From: Wolbachia endosymbiont (group A) of Rhinocyllus conicus
GTDB lineage: Bacteria > Pseudomonadota > Alphaproteobacteria > Rickettsiales > Anaplasmataceae
Assembly: GCF_947250775.1 (NCBI RefSeq)
Contig: NZ_OX366349.1
Location: forward strand, 310,001-374,000
Length of the DNA stretch: 64,000 bases
Reading direction: 5' to 3'
Part shown: one piece after another, positions 55,113-64,000 of the stretch
Layout of the letters: the number at the start of each line of letters is the position of its first letter
How positions within the stretch are numbered: position 1 is the stretch's first letter
Position numbers and translations under genes: made by a program
The notes under the pieces: model-generated
What the model was told of the DNA's origin: nothing
The model's input: only the letters and a program-made list of their open reading frames with translations
Databases searched by the model: none

Positions 55113-56597
55113 ATGAATATAGCATTAAAACATCGTCCTAGTAGCTTTAAAGATCTAGTAGGTCAAGATATATTAGTGCGTGTATTAGAAAATGCTTTTA
55201 TTTTAAACAAAATCCCACAGTCTATACTGCTCTCTGGTAGTAGTGGAGTTGGTAAAACCACCACTGCAAGGATAATAGCTTTATGTTTGAATTGTTCCCT
55301 GGGGCCAATTTTTGAACCTTGCGGATCATGTGAAAATTGTCTAGCAATAAAAAATTCAAGCCATCCAGATGTAATTGAAATCGATGCAGCAAGTCACACT
55401 AGCATTGACGATGTTAAAGTAATCCTGGGAGATATTTGCTATTCACCTATAAGCTCTAAATTCAAAGTCTACATTATAGATGAAGTACACATGTTATCCA
55501 GCAGTGCATTTAACGCATTACTTAAAACCCTAGAAGAGCCACCCTCTAGTGTAAAATTCATTTTAGCAACTACAGAAATAAAAAAGATACCAATAACTAT
55601 TATTGCACGTTGTCAAAGATTTGATTTACACAACATTCCTGTAGCTAAAATAGTAGAACGTTTAAATGATGTTGCACAAAAAGAGAGTTATTCCATTGAA
55701 AAGGGGGCATTAGAGTTAATTGCACGACATTCTGGAAATTCAATGCGTAACGCCTTGTTTTTGATGAATCAAGCAGTGCTATATAGCAAAGATGGTGCAA
55801 TATCCACTAAAAATGTGATAGACATACTTGGCCTAGTGGATAAAGATATTATATTCGATCTATTAGGAGCAATATTAGAAGGTGATTTACAGAAAGCTCT
55901 ATCAGTGTTTGACAAGGCGATAAAAACAGCAAACCCACTTAGTATTTTTGAAGGTCTATTGCAAACAATTCAGTTAGTATGCCGTTTTTTGATTACAAAA
56001 GAAATTGATAATGCAGTTACAGAGTATGAAAAGAACAGGATAAAAGATTTAAGTATAAAGAAGTCTTTAATATTTTTTTCGAGATTGTGGAAGGTGTTGC
56101 TTAAAGGTATTCAAGATATAAAAACTTCAACATGCAACGATGTTGCTGCTGAAATGATGTTAATTAGCCTCTGTTATCTTTCTGATCTGCCTTCTCCGGA
56201 ACAAGTGGTCAAAAAAATTCTTTCGCAGAATGCACAGCAGGGAAATACGCATAGTATAGGAAATGAACAGCAACAAAATTATGATTTTGACAAAGTTTTG
56301 CAACTATTAAGGCGGAGTAACCAAATTTATCTTTACAAACAACTGTGTAGTAATCTACAATTAATAGATTGTAAACCTGGATATTTAAAATTAAAAGCTG
56401 TATCTAAGTTAGATAGTAATTTTTGCAATGATTTAAAAAATTACTTAAACCAGGTGACTCAGCAGGAGTGGGTTATTACAGTTGATACGGGTTATATAAA
56501 TAGGGAAGTGAGTAATTTAAATTATGCACCTGCAGTTAAGGATATACTTGATACATTTAAAGGTGCAAAAGTAGTTAATATAGAAAATAAGGAGTAA
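55113..56597 (+). CDS. dnaX: DNA polymerase III gamma/tau subunit
   Basis: The clamp-loader ATPase. P-loop SGSSGVGKTT at residues 41-50, the zinc-binding cysteines around CLNCSLGPIFEPCGSCENC, DEVHMLSSSAFNALLKTLEEPP and sensor blocks are all present. About 494 residues, so the tau-specific C-terminus is short. I start at ATG 55113 (MNIALKHRPSSF); a longer frame from 55071 lies inside the SRP RNA. The stop is three bases before ebfC. Confidence 0.95.
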   Translation: MNIALKHRPSSFKDLVGQDILVRVLENAFILNKIPQSILLSGSSGVGKTTTARIIALCLNCSLGPIFEPCGSCENCLAIKNSSHPDVIEIDAASHTSIDDVKVILGDICYSPISSKFKVYIIDEVHMLSSSAFNALLKTLEEPPSSVKFILATTEIKKIPITIIARCQRFDLHNIPVAKIVERLNDVAQKESYSIEKGALELIARHSGNSMRNALFLMNQAVLYSKDGAISTKNVIDILGLVDKDIIFDLLGAILEGDLQKALSVFDKAIKTANPLSIFEGLLQTIQLVCRFLITKEIDNAVTEYEKNRIKDLSIKKSLIFFSRLWKVLLKGIQDIKTSTCNDVAAEMMLISLCYLSDLPSPEQVVKKILSQNAQQGNTHSIGNEQQQNYDFDKVLQLLRRSNQIYLYKQLCSNLQLIDCKPGYLKLKAVSKLDSNFCNDLKNYLNQVTQQEWVITVDTGYINREVSNLNYAPAVKDILDTFKGAKVVNIENKE

Positions 56598-56600
56598 GTT

Positions 56601-56933
56601 GTGGATTTTAGTCAAATAATGAAACAAGCGCAAGAGATGCAAAAAAAGCTTGCAGAAGCTCAAGAAAAATATGTTGGGAAAGAGTTTCAAGGTATTTCTG
56701 GTGGTGGCAAAGTTTCTGTATTAGTGGAAGTCATAAAAATAGGTAGCTATAAAGCTAAAAAGGTGAACATAGACTTAGAACTTATGAGAAATGAGGAAAA
56801 AGATATAGTAGAGGATTTAGTAACAGCAGCGTTTAATGATGCCGTTAAAAAAGCAGAAGAAGATATGGCAAATGCAACTTCTGATCTTGCAGGTATGATG
56901 GGTTTACCACCTGGGTTCAAACTTCCTTTTTGA
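56601..56933 (+). CDS. ebfC: YbaB/EbfC nucleoid-associated protein
   Basis: A 110-residue DNA-binding protein of the YbaB/EbfC family: KQAQEMQKKLAEAQ coiled coil, then the central sheet, and MGLPPGFKLPF at the end. Start is GTG. It follows dnaX as in most bacteria, but recR does not follow here. Confidence 0.93.
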   Translation: MDFSQIMKQAQEMQKKLAEAQEKYVGKEFQGISGGGKVSVLVEVIKIGSYKAKKVNIDLELMRNEEKDIVEDLVTAAFNDAVKKAEEDMANATSDLAGMMGLPPGFKLPF

Positions 56934-57011
56934 ATTTATTTCTATACTACTGAAGTTTCTTTTAGTGTAAGTATTTCTTTTTTAATATTTTCAACGCTAG
57001 TACTTCTTTAT

Positions 57012-57655
57012 ATAATACGCCTATAGCTAGCACAGCCCTACGTCATACCGCGGTTCATTCGCGGTATCTCATCCGCTAACATGTAGCGGGATGATGAGGT
57101 TATCGTCTGCTGCCACGAACCGTCATACCGCGATTCATTCGCGGTATCTCAGCCGCTAACACGTGGCGGAATGACAGCAGTCCTACGTCATACCGTCACG
57201 GTATCTCTAGATCCCGCTAACACGTAGCGGGATGACGGTTGTCAGGCTAGTACCTTCCCCTGTCATTCCAGTGCCCTGACTACTTGGATCCAGGAAACTT
57301 AACTTTAATGAACGTGTCAAGTAGGCTGCATAATAAGGACTAGATTCCAGTGTCAAGCACTGGAATGACATGGTGAGGCGTCATCCTGCTGCTCCTTTCT
57401 TGTCATCCCGCGCGGAATAATTAACCGTCATACCGCGATTCATTCGCGGTATCTCAGCCGCTAACACGTAGCGGAATGACAGCAAGTCCTACGTCATACC
57501 GTCACGGATAGATTCCGCTAGCACGTAGCGGAATGACGAATTTTTGTTTTTCAAATTGTAGGTAAACCTAAGCTACTTTAGCTATAGATCCCGCTAACAA
57601 GCAGCGGGGTGACGAGGTCTTTCGATAGTAAATCTTACCTGTGTTAGCTGTACCA
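57012..57655. repeat. dense palindromic repeat cluster
   Basis: About ten palindromic units in 640 bases: GTCATACCGCGATTCATTCGCGGTATCTC, CCGCTAACACGTAGCGGGATGAC and CCAGTG...CACTGG kinds in mixed order. The outer ends read CTATAGCTAGCACAG and TTACCTGTGTTAGCTGTA, an imperfect inverted pair also seen at 28.1 kb. The whole 56934-57826 gap has no gene; its last 170 bases hold the wsp promoter. Confidence 0.85.
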
Positions 57656-57758
57656 AAAAATCAAAAGTCGTGTAACTCTATTTATTCATTAATAAAATCT
57701 TTGTCTTCTCCTAAAAATTAGTTAAAATGTAGAATATTTTGTGTTATTAAGTTAGCAC

Positions 57759-57787
57759 TTGACTTAACTTTAGTTGTTACTTAGACT
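57759..57787 (+). promoter_or_regulatory. probable wsp promoter
   Basis: TTGACT at 57759-57764, a 17-base spacer and TAGACT at 57782-57787, about 40 bases before the wsp ATG. A GAGG ribosome site follows at about 57817. wsp is one of the most abundant Wolbachia proteins, so an efficient promoter is expected. Confidence 0.55.
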
Positions 57788-57826
57788 GCTAAAGTGGAAT
57801 TTTAATTTTTTTTTACGAGGACAATT

Positions 57827-58516
57827 ATGCATTATAAAAAGTTTTTTTCAGCAGCCGCTTTAGCAACGTTGCTAAGTTTATCAAACTCTGCTTTTTCAGA
57901 TCCTGTTGGTCCAATAAGTGATGAAGAAACTAGCTACTACGTTCGTTTGCAATACAACGGTGAAATTTCACCTCTTTTCACAGACATTGGAGGTATTACC
58001 TATAAGAAAGACAATAGTGATTACAGTCCATTAAAAGCGTCTTTTATAGCTGGTGGTGGCGCATTTGGTTACAAAATGGACGACATTAGGGTTGATGTTG
58101 AAGGGCTTTATTCACAGCTAAACAAAAATGATGTTACAGGTGCAGCATTTAACCCAGATACTGTTGCAGACAGTTTAACAGCAATTTCAGGACTAGTTAA
58201 CGTTTATTACGATATAGCAATTGAAGATATGCCTATCACTCCATATATTGGTGTTGGTGTTGGTGCAGCGCGTATTAGCACTCCTTTAAAGACAGCCGTG
58301 GATAGTCAAACCTATAAATTTGGTTTTGCTGGTCAAGTGAAAGCTGGTGTTAGTTATGATGTAACTCCAGAAGTCAAACTTTACGCTGGAGCTCGCTATT
58401 TTGGCTCTTACGGTGCTCATTTTGATAAAGATGCTGCTGCAGGCAAAGACAAAGGGGAGCTCAAAGTTCTTTACAGCACTGTTGGTGCAGAAGCTGGAGT
58501 AGCGTTTAATTTCTAG
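57827..58516 (+). CDS. wsp: Wolbachia surface protein WSP
   Basis: The major outer-membrane protein and classic typing marker of Wolbachia. It begins MHYKKFFSAAALATLLSLS, a signal peptide ending near SAFS-DPVG. Constant blocks (SYYVRLQYNGEI, FIAGGGAFGYKMDDIRVDVEGLYSQL, LVNVYYDIAIEDMPITPYIGVGVGAARIS, GQVKAGVSYDVTPEVKLYAGARYFGSYGAHF) alternate with the four hypervariable loops, and the protein ends GAEAGVAFNF. 229 residues form an eight-stranded barrel. Loops such as GGITYKKDNSDYSPLK look like supergroup A types, but the alleles recombine freely. Confidence 0.98.
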   Translation: MHYKKFFSAAALATLLSLSNSAFSDPVGPISDEETSYYVRLQYNGEISPLFTDIGGITYKKDNSDYSPLKASFIAGGGAFGYKMDDIRVDVEGLYSQLNKNDVTGAAFNPDTVADSLTAISGLVNVYYDIAIEDMPITPYIGVGVGAARISTPLKTAVDSQTYKFGFAGQVKAGVSYDVTPEVKLYAGARYFGSYGAHFDKDAAAGKDKGELKVLYSTVGAEAGVAFNF

Positions 58517-58580
58517 TCTATCTCAATCTTGTTATCCCAGTGGGTTTTTTCTTGTCGTTCAAGTAGCATGACACTGGGGT

Positions 58581-58975
58581 GGCTTTGTTGCATAGCGTTC
58601 AGAAAAACTAGTGATTACTGACTAAATTCATTATAAAATGACGATTTAAGGATAAATATGCCACAAAAAATGAGAGTCAGTAACCAAAACGAATATAACA
58701 AGTTTCTAGAAAAAAGAGGAAATATTTTTCATGATATCAACGAAGCCATAGAAAATTGGTATGAAATTGGGCCAAAATGCAGGGTGGCAACAATATTTAC
58801 AGCAACAAAGTGGTAATTTTGATACATATAATAACCCATCTGTTCAGAATAGGTTTGAGACAAACAGTCGGGTTTATAAAATGATATTTGCAACGTAATT
58901 GGTATGCCTAAATTTGAAATAGTCGCATAAAATTATTTACTCTGGAAAAAACTTACGTTGCTATGCAACAAAGCC
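58581..58975 (+). mobile_element. IS903-like element with internal deletion
   Basis: A 395-bp deletion derivative of the element at 17.3 kb: left end GGCTTTGTTGCATAGCG, the first codons MPQKMRVSNQNEYNKFLEK (from 58658), then a jump near 58860 to the last codons GMPKFEIVA and right end GCTATGCAACAAAGCC. Flanks CACTGGGGT and ATCCCAGTG are not direct repeats, unlike the other two copies. It is a MITE-like derivative in a palindromic repeat. Nothing else is seen in 58517-59087. Confidence 0.85.
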
Positions 58976-59087
58976 ATCCCAGTGTCTGCTGCTTGCATAG
59001 CATTTATCTACCAAAACAATGGTCATGCAAGAGACTTTGCTTGGATGTGTGATATAATTTAAATTGTAAGGTCTAAAAAATACTAGC

Positions 59088-60323
59088 ATGAATGAAGTGA
59101 TAACATTTGGTTGTCGTCTAAATTTTTACGAGAGTGAGTTAATCAAAGAAGCATTAAAAAAAGCAGAAAGAAAAAATGTTGTTGTGGTACATAGCTGTGC
59201 AGTGACAAACGAAGCAGAACGCCAAGTAAAGCAAAAAATACGTAAGATCTATAAAAACGACCCAAGTAAAGAAATTATCGTAGTTGGTTGTGCTGTTCAG
59301 TTGGATCCAGAAGTTTACAGTAGCATTCCTGGTGTAAGTAAAGTGCTCGGTAATCAAGATAAGCTAAAAGCTGAAAATTACTTACTAAATGACGATAAAA
59401 TCTTAGTCAGTGATAACCAAGTAAACAAATCAGAACCTGTTCTAATTAATGGATTTGAAGATAAATCAAGGGCATTTATTGAAATTCAAAATGGTTGTAA
59501 TCATAGCTGCACATTTTGCTCAATTACTGAGGCAAGAGGGAATAATCAATCTGTGCCAATAAACAGTATTATAGAGCAAATTAGGATCTTTGTAGAAAAT
59601 GGATATCAAGAAGTAGTGTTTACAGGTGTTGATATTACTGACTTTGGTACAGATTTGTTTGCTAAGCCATCACTTGGTTCAATGATTAGGAGAGTTTTAA
59701 AAGATATACCAGAGTTGAAGAGGCTAAGACTTTCCTCTATCGATGTTGCTGAAGTTGACGACGAATTAATGGATTTAATAGCTAATGAGTCAAGACTTAT
59801 GCCTCATTTACATTTGAGTCTACAATCTGGTAATAATTTAATACTAAAGAGAATGAAGCGTCGTCACAACAGAGAACAAGTGATAGAATTTTGTCATAAA
59901 ATGAAGAGCTTGAGGCCTAATATAGCATTTGGCGCTGATATTATTGCTGGATTTCCAACAGAAACTGATGAAATGTTTCAGGATACAGTTGATTTACTGA
60001 AAAAAACAAATATAGTTTACCTACATGCTTTTCCATATTCAGAGCGGAAGAATACACCTGCTGCACGAATGCCACAAGTACCAGAGAATGTGCGTAAAGA
60101 ACGAGTAAAAAATTTAAGAGAAATGAATAGAGAAATGATGAGTAGCTTTTATCAATCTTTGATAGGCACTGAACAAAGTGTTCTGGTTGAGCAAAATAAT
60201 GTCGGTAGAACAGAAAATTTTGCATTAGTAAAGCTTGAATCAAAAGCTCAAGCCAAGAGTATTGTGAAAGTTAATGTTAAAGGAGTGGAAAATAATTATC
60301 TAATTGGAAATATTCTTTCTTAA
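59088..60323 (+). CDS. mtaB: tRNA methylthiotransferase MtaB
   Basis: A radical-SAM enzyme that adds a methylthio group to t6A37 of tRNA. The three N-terminal Cys ligands of the auxiliary cluster are Cys9, Cys37 and Cys68 (FGCRLNFYESE, HSCAVTNEA, GCAVQLDPE). The radical-SAM triad is Cys137-x3-Cys141-x2-Cys144 in GCNHSCTFCSI. A TRAM-like C-terminus follows. 411 residues. The motif pattern favours MtaB over MiaB or RimO. Confidence 0.92.
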   Translation: MNEVITFGCRLNFYESELIKEALKKAERKNVVVVHSCAVTNEAERQVKQKIRKIYKNDPSKEIIVVGCAVQLDPEVYSSIPGVSKVLGNQDKLKAENYLLNDDKILVSDNQVNKSEPVLINGFEDKSRAFIEIQNGCNHSCTFCSITEARGNNQSVPINSIIEQIRIFVENGYQEVVFTGVDITDFGTDLFAKPSLGSMIRRVLKDIPELKRLRLSSIDVAEVDDELMDLIANESRLMPHLHLSLQSGNNLILKRMKRRHNREQVIEFCHKMKSLRPNIAFGADIIAGFPTETDEMFQDTVDLLKKTNIVYLHAFPYSERKNTPAARMPQVPENVRKERVKNLREMNREMMSSFYQSLIGTEQSVLVEQNNVGRTENFALVKLESKAQAKSIVKVNVKGVENNYLIGNILS

Positions 60324-60368
60324 TTTTTGTACATTAAAGAAATATATGATATAGTAGTTATACTATAA

Positions 60369-61316
60369 ATGATAATTATGGGTTCATTTGTGATAACTAA
60401 AATATCTATTACTTTATTTTTGATTTTCATTCCATGTGTCTATTTTTTTATTACTTATATTAGTAATACACACATTGAGCAAGTACAACTCTTAAAACTA
60501 GAAACGGACAATAATGAAGATGTAATGCATTCTGAAGAGGTTACTGAGAAAAAAATACTAATAAATGATTTAAAATATCAAGAACTTGAAAGTAGTCCTA
60601 CTGAACAACCTTCTATTCTCCAAGTAGCTGATCAGAAAAATATGTGGTCACGTATTGCAGATCAAGCTGAGACTACAAAAGAAAAATCAAAAAAACTTGA
60701 TTTTTATGTTAGTGCTAACGGTGGTAAGGTATACCATGATAATTCAGAAACATTTGTAAAGGGTATAAAGGCAATAGGGGAGAGAGTCCTAACTTTAGTT
60801 GAAAGTCATTATGGTTTTATGATAAAAAATATAGTGGCAAATGAAATTAAAAGCATACAGCAATTTGATGGTAAAATTGATTTCCAATGGGTTAACAGCA
60901 TATCTTTAGGTTACTATGCTGGAGAAAATGGCCGAGTTGATTTTGAAGCCATGTATTCTAGAGCCAATATTGAAAATAGTAATTCTCCTCTGGTATTTGA
61001 TAAATCAGCAAGTATATTTGCGTTTTTGTTAAACTTATATTATAATCCCAGCTTTCAGGATACGCAATTTGCTCCATACATCGGCCTTGGTATAGGACCA
61101 ACAGTTTTTAGATTAAAAAGAATTAATGGATCACCCCAAAGTTCAATGCCACTTAATGTTCCTTGGTTTGCTTATCAAATAAAGCTTGGTATTAACTATT
61201 CAATAATCCCAGAAGTCAAAACCTTTCTCGGCTATCGTTACTTTAGCGTTCCGATACCTGTTGCAGGTGACATATCCACTCATAATATTGAAGTTGGTTT
61301 GATATTTAATTTTTAG
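60369..61316 (+). CDS. WSP-like outer-membrane barrel protein
   Basis: A 315-residue protein with an N-terminal hydrophobic anchor or signal (about residues 8-30). A charged spacer of about 100 residues precedes a C-terminal barrel related to WSP and P44/Msp2 proteins. The barrel begins near KLDFYVSANGGKVY, includes LNLYYNPSFQDTQFAPYIGLGIGPTVF and IPEVKTFLGYRYFSVP, and ends VGLIFNF. These match WSP segments in order. The long spacer is unusual and may reach into the periplasm. Confidence 0.8.
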   Translation: MIIMGSFVITKISITLFLIFIPCVYFFITYISNTHIEQVQLLKLETDNNEDVMHSEEVTEKKILINDLKYQELESSPTEQPSILQVADQKNMWSRIADQAETTKEKSKKLDFYVSANGGKVYHDNSETFVKGIKAIGERVLTLVESHYGFMIKNIVANEIKSIQQFDGKIDFQWVNSISLGYYAGENGRVDFEAMYSRANIENSNSPLVFDKSASIFAFLLNLYYNPSFQDTQFAPYIGLGIGPTVFRLKRINGSPQSSMPLNVPWFAYQIKLGINYSIIPEVKTFLGYRYFSVPIPVAGDISTHNIEVGLIFNF

Positions 61317-61591
61317 TAGTGATTTAATATATATATAAATTCTTATCTTTTCTATCTAACAAACCAAATGTTGGTACGATTGTTGCTTTTAAAAAAATGA
61401 CAGTTTCTACTGTTCTAATGTTATTCGCTAGCCTTTTTGACTTCTGATGTAATGTAGCTTTAAAGCTTTGCTTATCTTCCCTATGTTCTATAAGCCCGCC
61501 GATTACCATAATTTCACCGCTCTTAATTTTTAACATAGAGTTCATTTCTCTGATTTCAACAATTGGAATGTCGCTATTTAATTTCATTTTA

Positions 61592-62689
61592 TACCAATTC
61601 CCACTATACAAAGAACAGATAGAAGATAATGGAAAAAAAGCTATACTAAAGTAAGTGAAATAGCGAGGTTTAAATGGCATTAAGGTCAAAACTATTAGAC
61701 GAAAAAGTTGTAAATTTGGCGAAAGAAATGTTAAAAAAGGTCAGAAATAATGCATATGTTTCAAAAAAGTTACAAGCGGTAATAGCAGGAAAAGAAAGTA
61801 GTATAAGCGCTGTAGCAAGAATATGTAAAATTTCAAGGACTGCTTTGACTGAATGGATAAAGCATCTAAAATTTGGTAGAGTAGAAAAACTATTTGCCCC
61901 GTCTCAGCGGCGAAGAAAAAGCAAATTAAACAAAAATCAACGTAAGCAAATTGAAATATGGGTAGAAAAAAATCCAAATATTACTATTAAGGAAGTGCGA
62001 ATAAAAATCTCAGAGGAATTTGACCTAAACATCGGTAAATCAACAGTGCACCGTGAGATACAAAGGATGAAATTTTCTTACATAACACCAAGGCCAATGC
62101 ACCATAAACAAGATAAAAACAAGCAAGAAGAGTTTAAAAAATACTTCAATAAAATAGTCAATTCCCACCCTGAAAAGGAGGTATTTTTTTGATGAATCAC
62201 GATTTGGAACTCATTCAAAAATCGGACACGGATGGTTCAAAAAAGGGATCAGAACGCAGGTTAAAATAAAAATCGGTAGACAAAATTTCTATATCTACAG
62301 TGCGGTAAATCCAAGAAGCGGTAAGGAAATTAGCCTACTTGCTCCATATGTAAACACTGATTGTATGAATATATTTCTGGAGCAGATGTCGAAAGATTTA
62401 GGCACGAAAGAAGCCTTTCTTGTAATGGATTGTGCAAGTTGGCATAGATCAAAAAGTTTGAAATTTCAGGAAAACATTACCATTATATACTTGCCTCCTT
62501 ATTCACCTGAACTGAATCCTGTTGAGAGGTTGTGGCAATATATCAAACACAATACTTTACGCAACAGAGTCTACGATACCATAGGCTTACTTGAAGATGT
62601 TGTGTGTAATTTTATTGTCAGTATTTCCAGCACTACTATTAAACGAGTTTGTAATGTTTCTTATTTGTTCGATTAGTAATGGAATTTGG
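61592..62689 (+). mobile_element. IS630-family (Tc1/mariner-like) insertion
   Basis: Inserted at a TA (61590-61591, duplicated at 62690-62691). The ends are an imperfect inverted pair, TACCAATTCC and GGAATTTGG. It carries one transposase. The exact first and last bases are uncertain by two. Confidence 0.88.
61674..62676 (+). CDS. IS630 transposase, needs +1 frameshift
   Basis: The enzyme is split in two frames. The first (61674-62192) has the helix-turn-helix VARICKISRTALTEWIKHLK and ends HPEKEVFF-stop. The second is open from 62191 and continues DESRFGTHSKIGHGW, then LVMDCASWHRSK and PPYSPELNPVERLWQYIK to 62676. The three DDE residues are the Asp of FFDESRFG, the Asp of VMDCASW and the Glu of NPVERLW. 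The frames join at a run of seven T at 62184-62190 preceded by AAAAGGAGG. A +1 slip or loss of one T in RNA restores the full protein, as in many IS630-type elements. Confidence 0.85.
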
Positions 62690-64000
62690 TATTACTCTGC
62701 TGTGCGATGTACTCTATATCTGGATCTTTAATGTAGCCGTTAATTCTTGATAAAGTTGGATGTATATCCATGAACATTTCACTAGTATCAATGTTAATGC
62801 TTGGGTGGATTATTAGCACAACACCTATTGGAACACTATTCATCTTGGTAATTAAGGTCTGATTAGAGTTTCTAGTATCTTTTTGTATATCGGAAGTAAA
62901 ATAAATATGGTTTTTGGTAAATGAAATCATCGCTTGCTGATTATTTATAGCATGTACTCTAGGGCTTGAAATTACAGTTGAAGCGCCAAATTTGTCTAAA
63001 TTTTTTACTAAATCTCCTAGATCACTCGCACCAAAGTTCATTGCTAGGTTAATAATGGAGTTATCTTGATTTATTATAGACTTAGTTCCATCGCGTAAGT
63101 CATTTAAGTTTATACCAGAAAGATATTTGTCATCTAACACAACTTCAACTATTTTTGCCTCTATCATTACTTGAGAAGACGCTAATTTCTTAACCTTATT
63201 AATATATTCTTCAACAGCTTTATGGATATCTTTTCTAGCATTCAAAATAATAACACCAGCTTCTCTGTTGGATGAAAGGAATTCGCCATCATCCACCCCG
63301 TTAACATCCATTATTGCATTCAAGCCTTTTTCTAATGAATTCCATAAGTCACTACTGTATTGAGACTTCATAACATTGTTATAGTCCCTATCAGTGTGAC
63401 TTCCATCACTGTTAGTAATATTGTTACTAATGACGAAACTGCTTTGAGCAGAATGTTGAATATTAATGAAGTCTGCGTAATAATTTTGCGCGTATGGCAA
63501 GTCCTGCTCAATTCTAATTACACCATTGCTTGTTGAGTAACGCAATTTGGCGCTATTTGCTATACTCTGAATTACTTCATTTATATTCTTATCTTTTAGC
63601 TTTAAAATAATATTACCTGATATTTTTGGGTCTATATCCAAGTTAACGTCAGAAAGTTTTCCTATCTCAATCAGCAAATCTTTTACTGATACTTCTTCAC
63701 TAACATTAATAGAAATAAGCTGATTACTGATTGTGAGATCGGGAAACTCTATTGGTAAAGGCATAATTTCTGGTATTGCCGGTTCATTAATCTCCAAAGA
63801 GGTGTTGTATTGCTGCAACGAATAATCGTGCTCACCTATATCATGATGATCTTCGTTGCCTATATTAGTGAGATGTTGCTTAGTAGGCAGGTGTGTGCAA
63901 GAAATAATGAAGAGGAGTATTAAGCATTTAAAAATAGCCATTAGAACAGCATATAGATCTATACTAATAGATTTCTATAAAAATATTAAAAATGTATTTA

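Larger units (their letters stand above)
61324..63941 (-). pseudogene. lipoprotein secretin, split by IS630
   Basis: A type II/III-like secretin, the outer-membrane channel subunit, on the minus strand. Its N-terminal part (63941-62692) has a lipoprotein signal (LLFIISC), an N0/STN domain (VSVKDLLIEIGKLSDVNLDIDP) and the start of the secretin core (VMIEAKIVEVVLDDKYLSGINL). The C-terminal part (61589-61324) has EMNSMLKIKSGEIMVIGGLIEHREDKQS. Removing the IS630 and one TA gives 1518 bases, a single 505-residue frame. No other secretion or pilus genes are adjacent, so this is an orphan secretin and now broken. Confidence 0.85.

Noticed and set aside
57031..57615. Regularly repeated units suggesting a CRISPR array
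   Set aside because: The repeats are palindromes of several kinds in mixed order with irregular spacing, and no cas genes are nearby. They match the dispersed intergenic repeat family.

Overview
This window is chromosome of a Wolbachia endosymbiont (Rickettsiales, Anaplasmataceae). The diagnostic gene is wsp, the Wolbachia surface protein (57827-58516). Also typical are the AT-rich sequence, the short and mostly unlinked operons, the circularly permuted two-piece tmRNA of alphaproteobacteria, ankyrin and J-domain proteins, P44/Msp-like outer-membrane barrels, many decayed insertion sequences, and a dispersed family of palindromic repeats in the gene gaps. The WSP sequence looks closest to supergroup A alleles as I remember them, but I could not run a comparison. 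I see no WO prophage structural genes and no CRISPR array.

Layout. 0-5.3 kb is accessory: a RelBE-type toxin-antitoxin pair, a tmRNA gene with a consensus promoter and an SspB-like ClpXP adaptor directly downstream, a small inverted-repeat element, an outer-membrane barrel protein, a transposase scrap, and a J-domain/ankyrin/membrane protein. 5.4-11.9 kb is housekeeping (priA, petA, gyrA, tRNA-Val, a TPR protein). 12-18.7 kb is rearranged: a frameshifted IS110 transposase, a perfect 25-bp hairpin, two inverted copies of a composite repeat flanking a bioY/DUF1284/nitroreductase/dapF island, a dead IS903-like IS5-family element and its MITE with a perfect 9-bp target duplication. 18.9-31.7 kb carries rpoH, an IalB-family gene, dnaN, truA, recA, psd-pssA, two tandem alanine/Na+ symporters, plsY, a large unknown membrane protein, a CDF metal exporter and a second tRNA-Val. 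At 32-35 kb an intact IS110 element separates an HEFAH metallopeptidase fragment from an ankyrin fragment. 35-47.5 kb is dense core metabolism (thyX, murA, fabF, acpP, ispA, hslVU, gshA, hemH, ndk) with two unknown membrane proteins. 47.5-57 kb has a third copy of the composite repeat, a J-domain membrane protein, folC, an MlaC-like protein, a RatA/Coq10 protein, a DsbA-like oxidoreductase, an O-methyltransferase, a GST, the SRP RNA, dnaX and ebfC. 57-64 kb has a dense palindrome cluster, wsp, mtaB, a second barrel protein, and a lipoprotein secretin gene cut by an IS630 element.

How the genes connect. tmRNA, SspB-like adaptor, HslVU and RpoH form a protein-quality-control theme. psd, pssA, plsY, acpP, fabF and ispA supply membrane lipids and isoprenoids. 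murA and dapF serve the residual lipid II pathway. bioY and the AGCS permeases import host nutrients. dnaN, dnaX, gyrA, priA and recA serve replication and repair. wsp, the two other barrels, DsbA, MlaC and the broken secretin describe the envelope.

The strongest unusual signals are the tmRNA-sspB locus, the secretin that would be restored exactly by removing the IS630 plus one TA, the IS630 frameshift site that resembles prfB, the 9-bp duplications showing IS903-like elements landing in palindromic repeats, the promoter-bearing composite repeat in three copies, and the structured upstream ends of the IS110 elements, which are candidate bridge RNAs.
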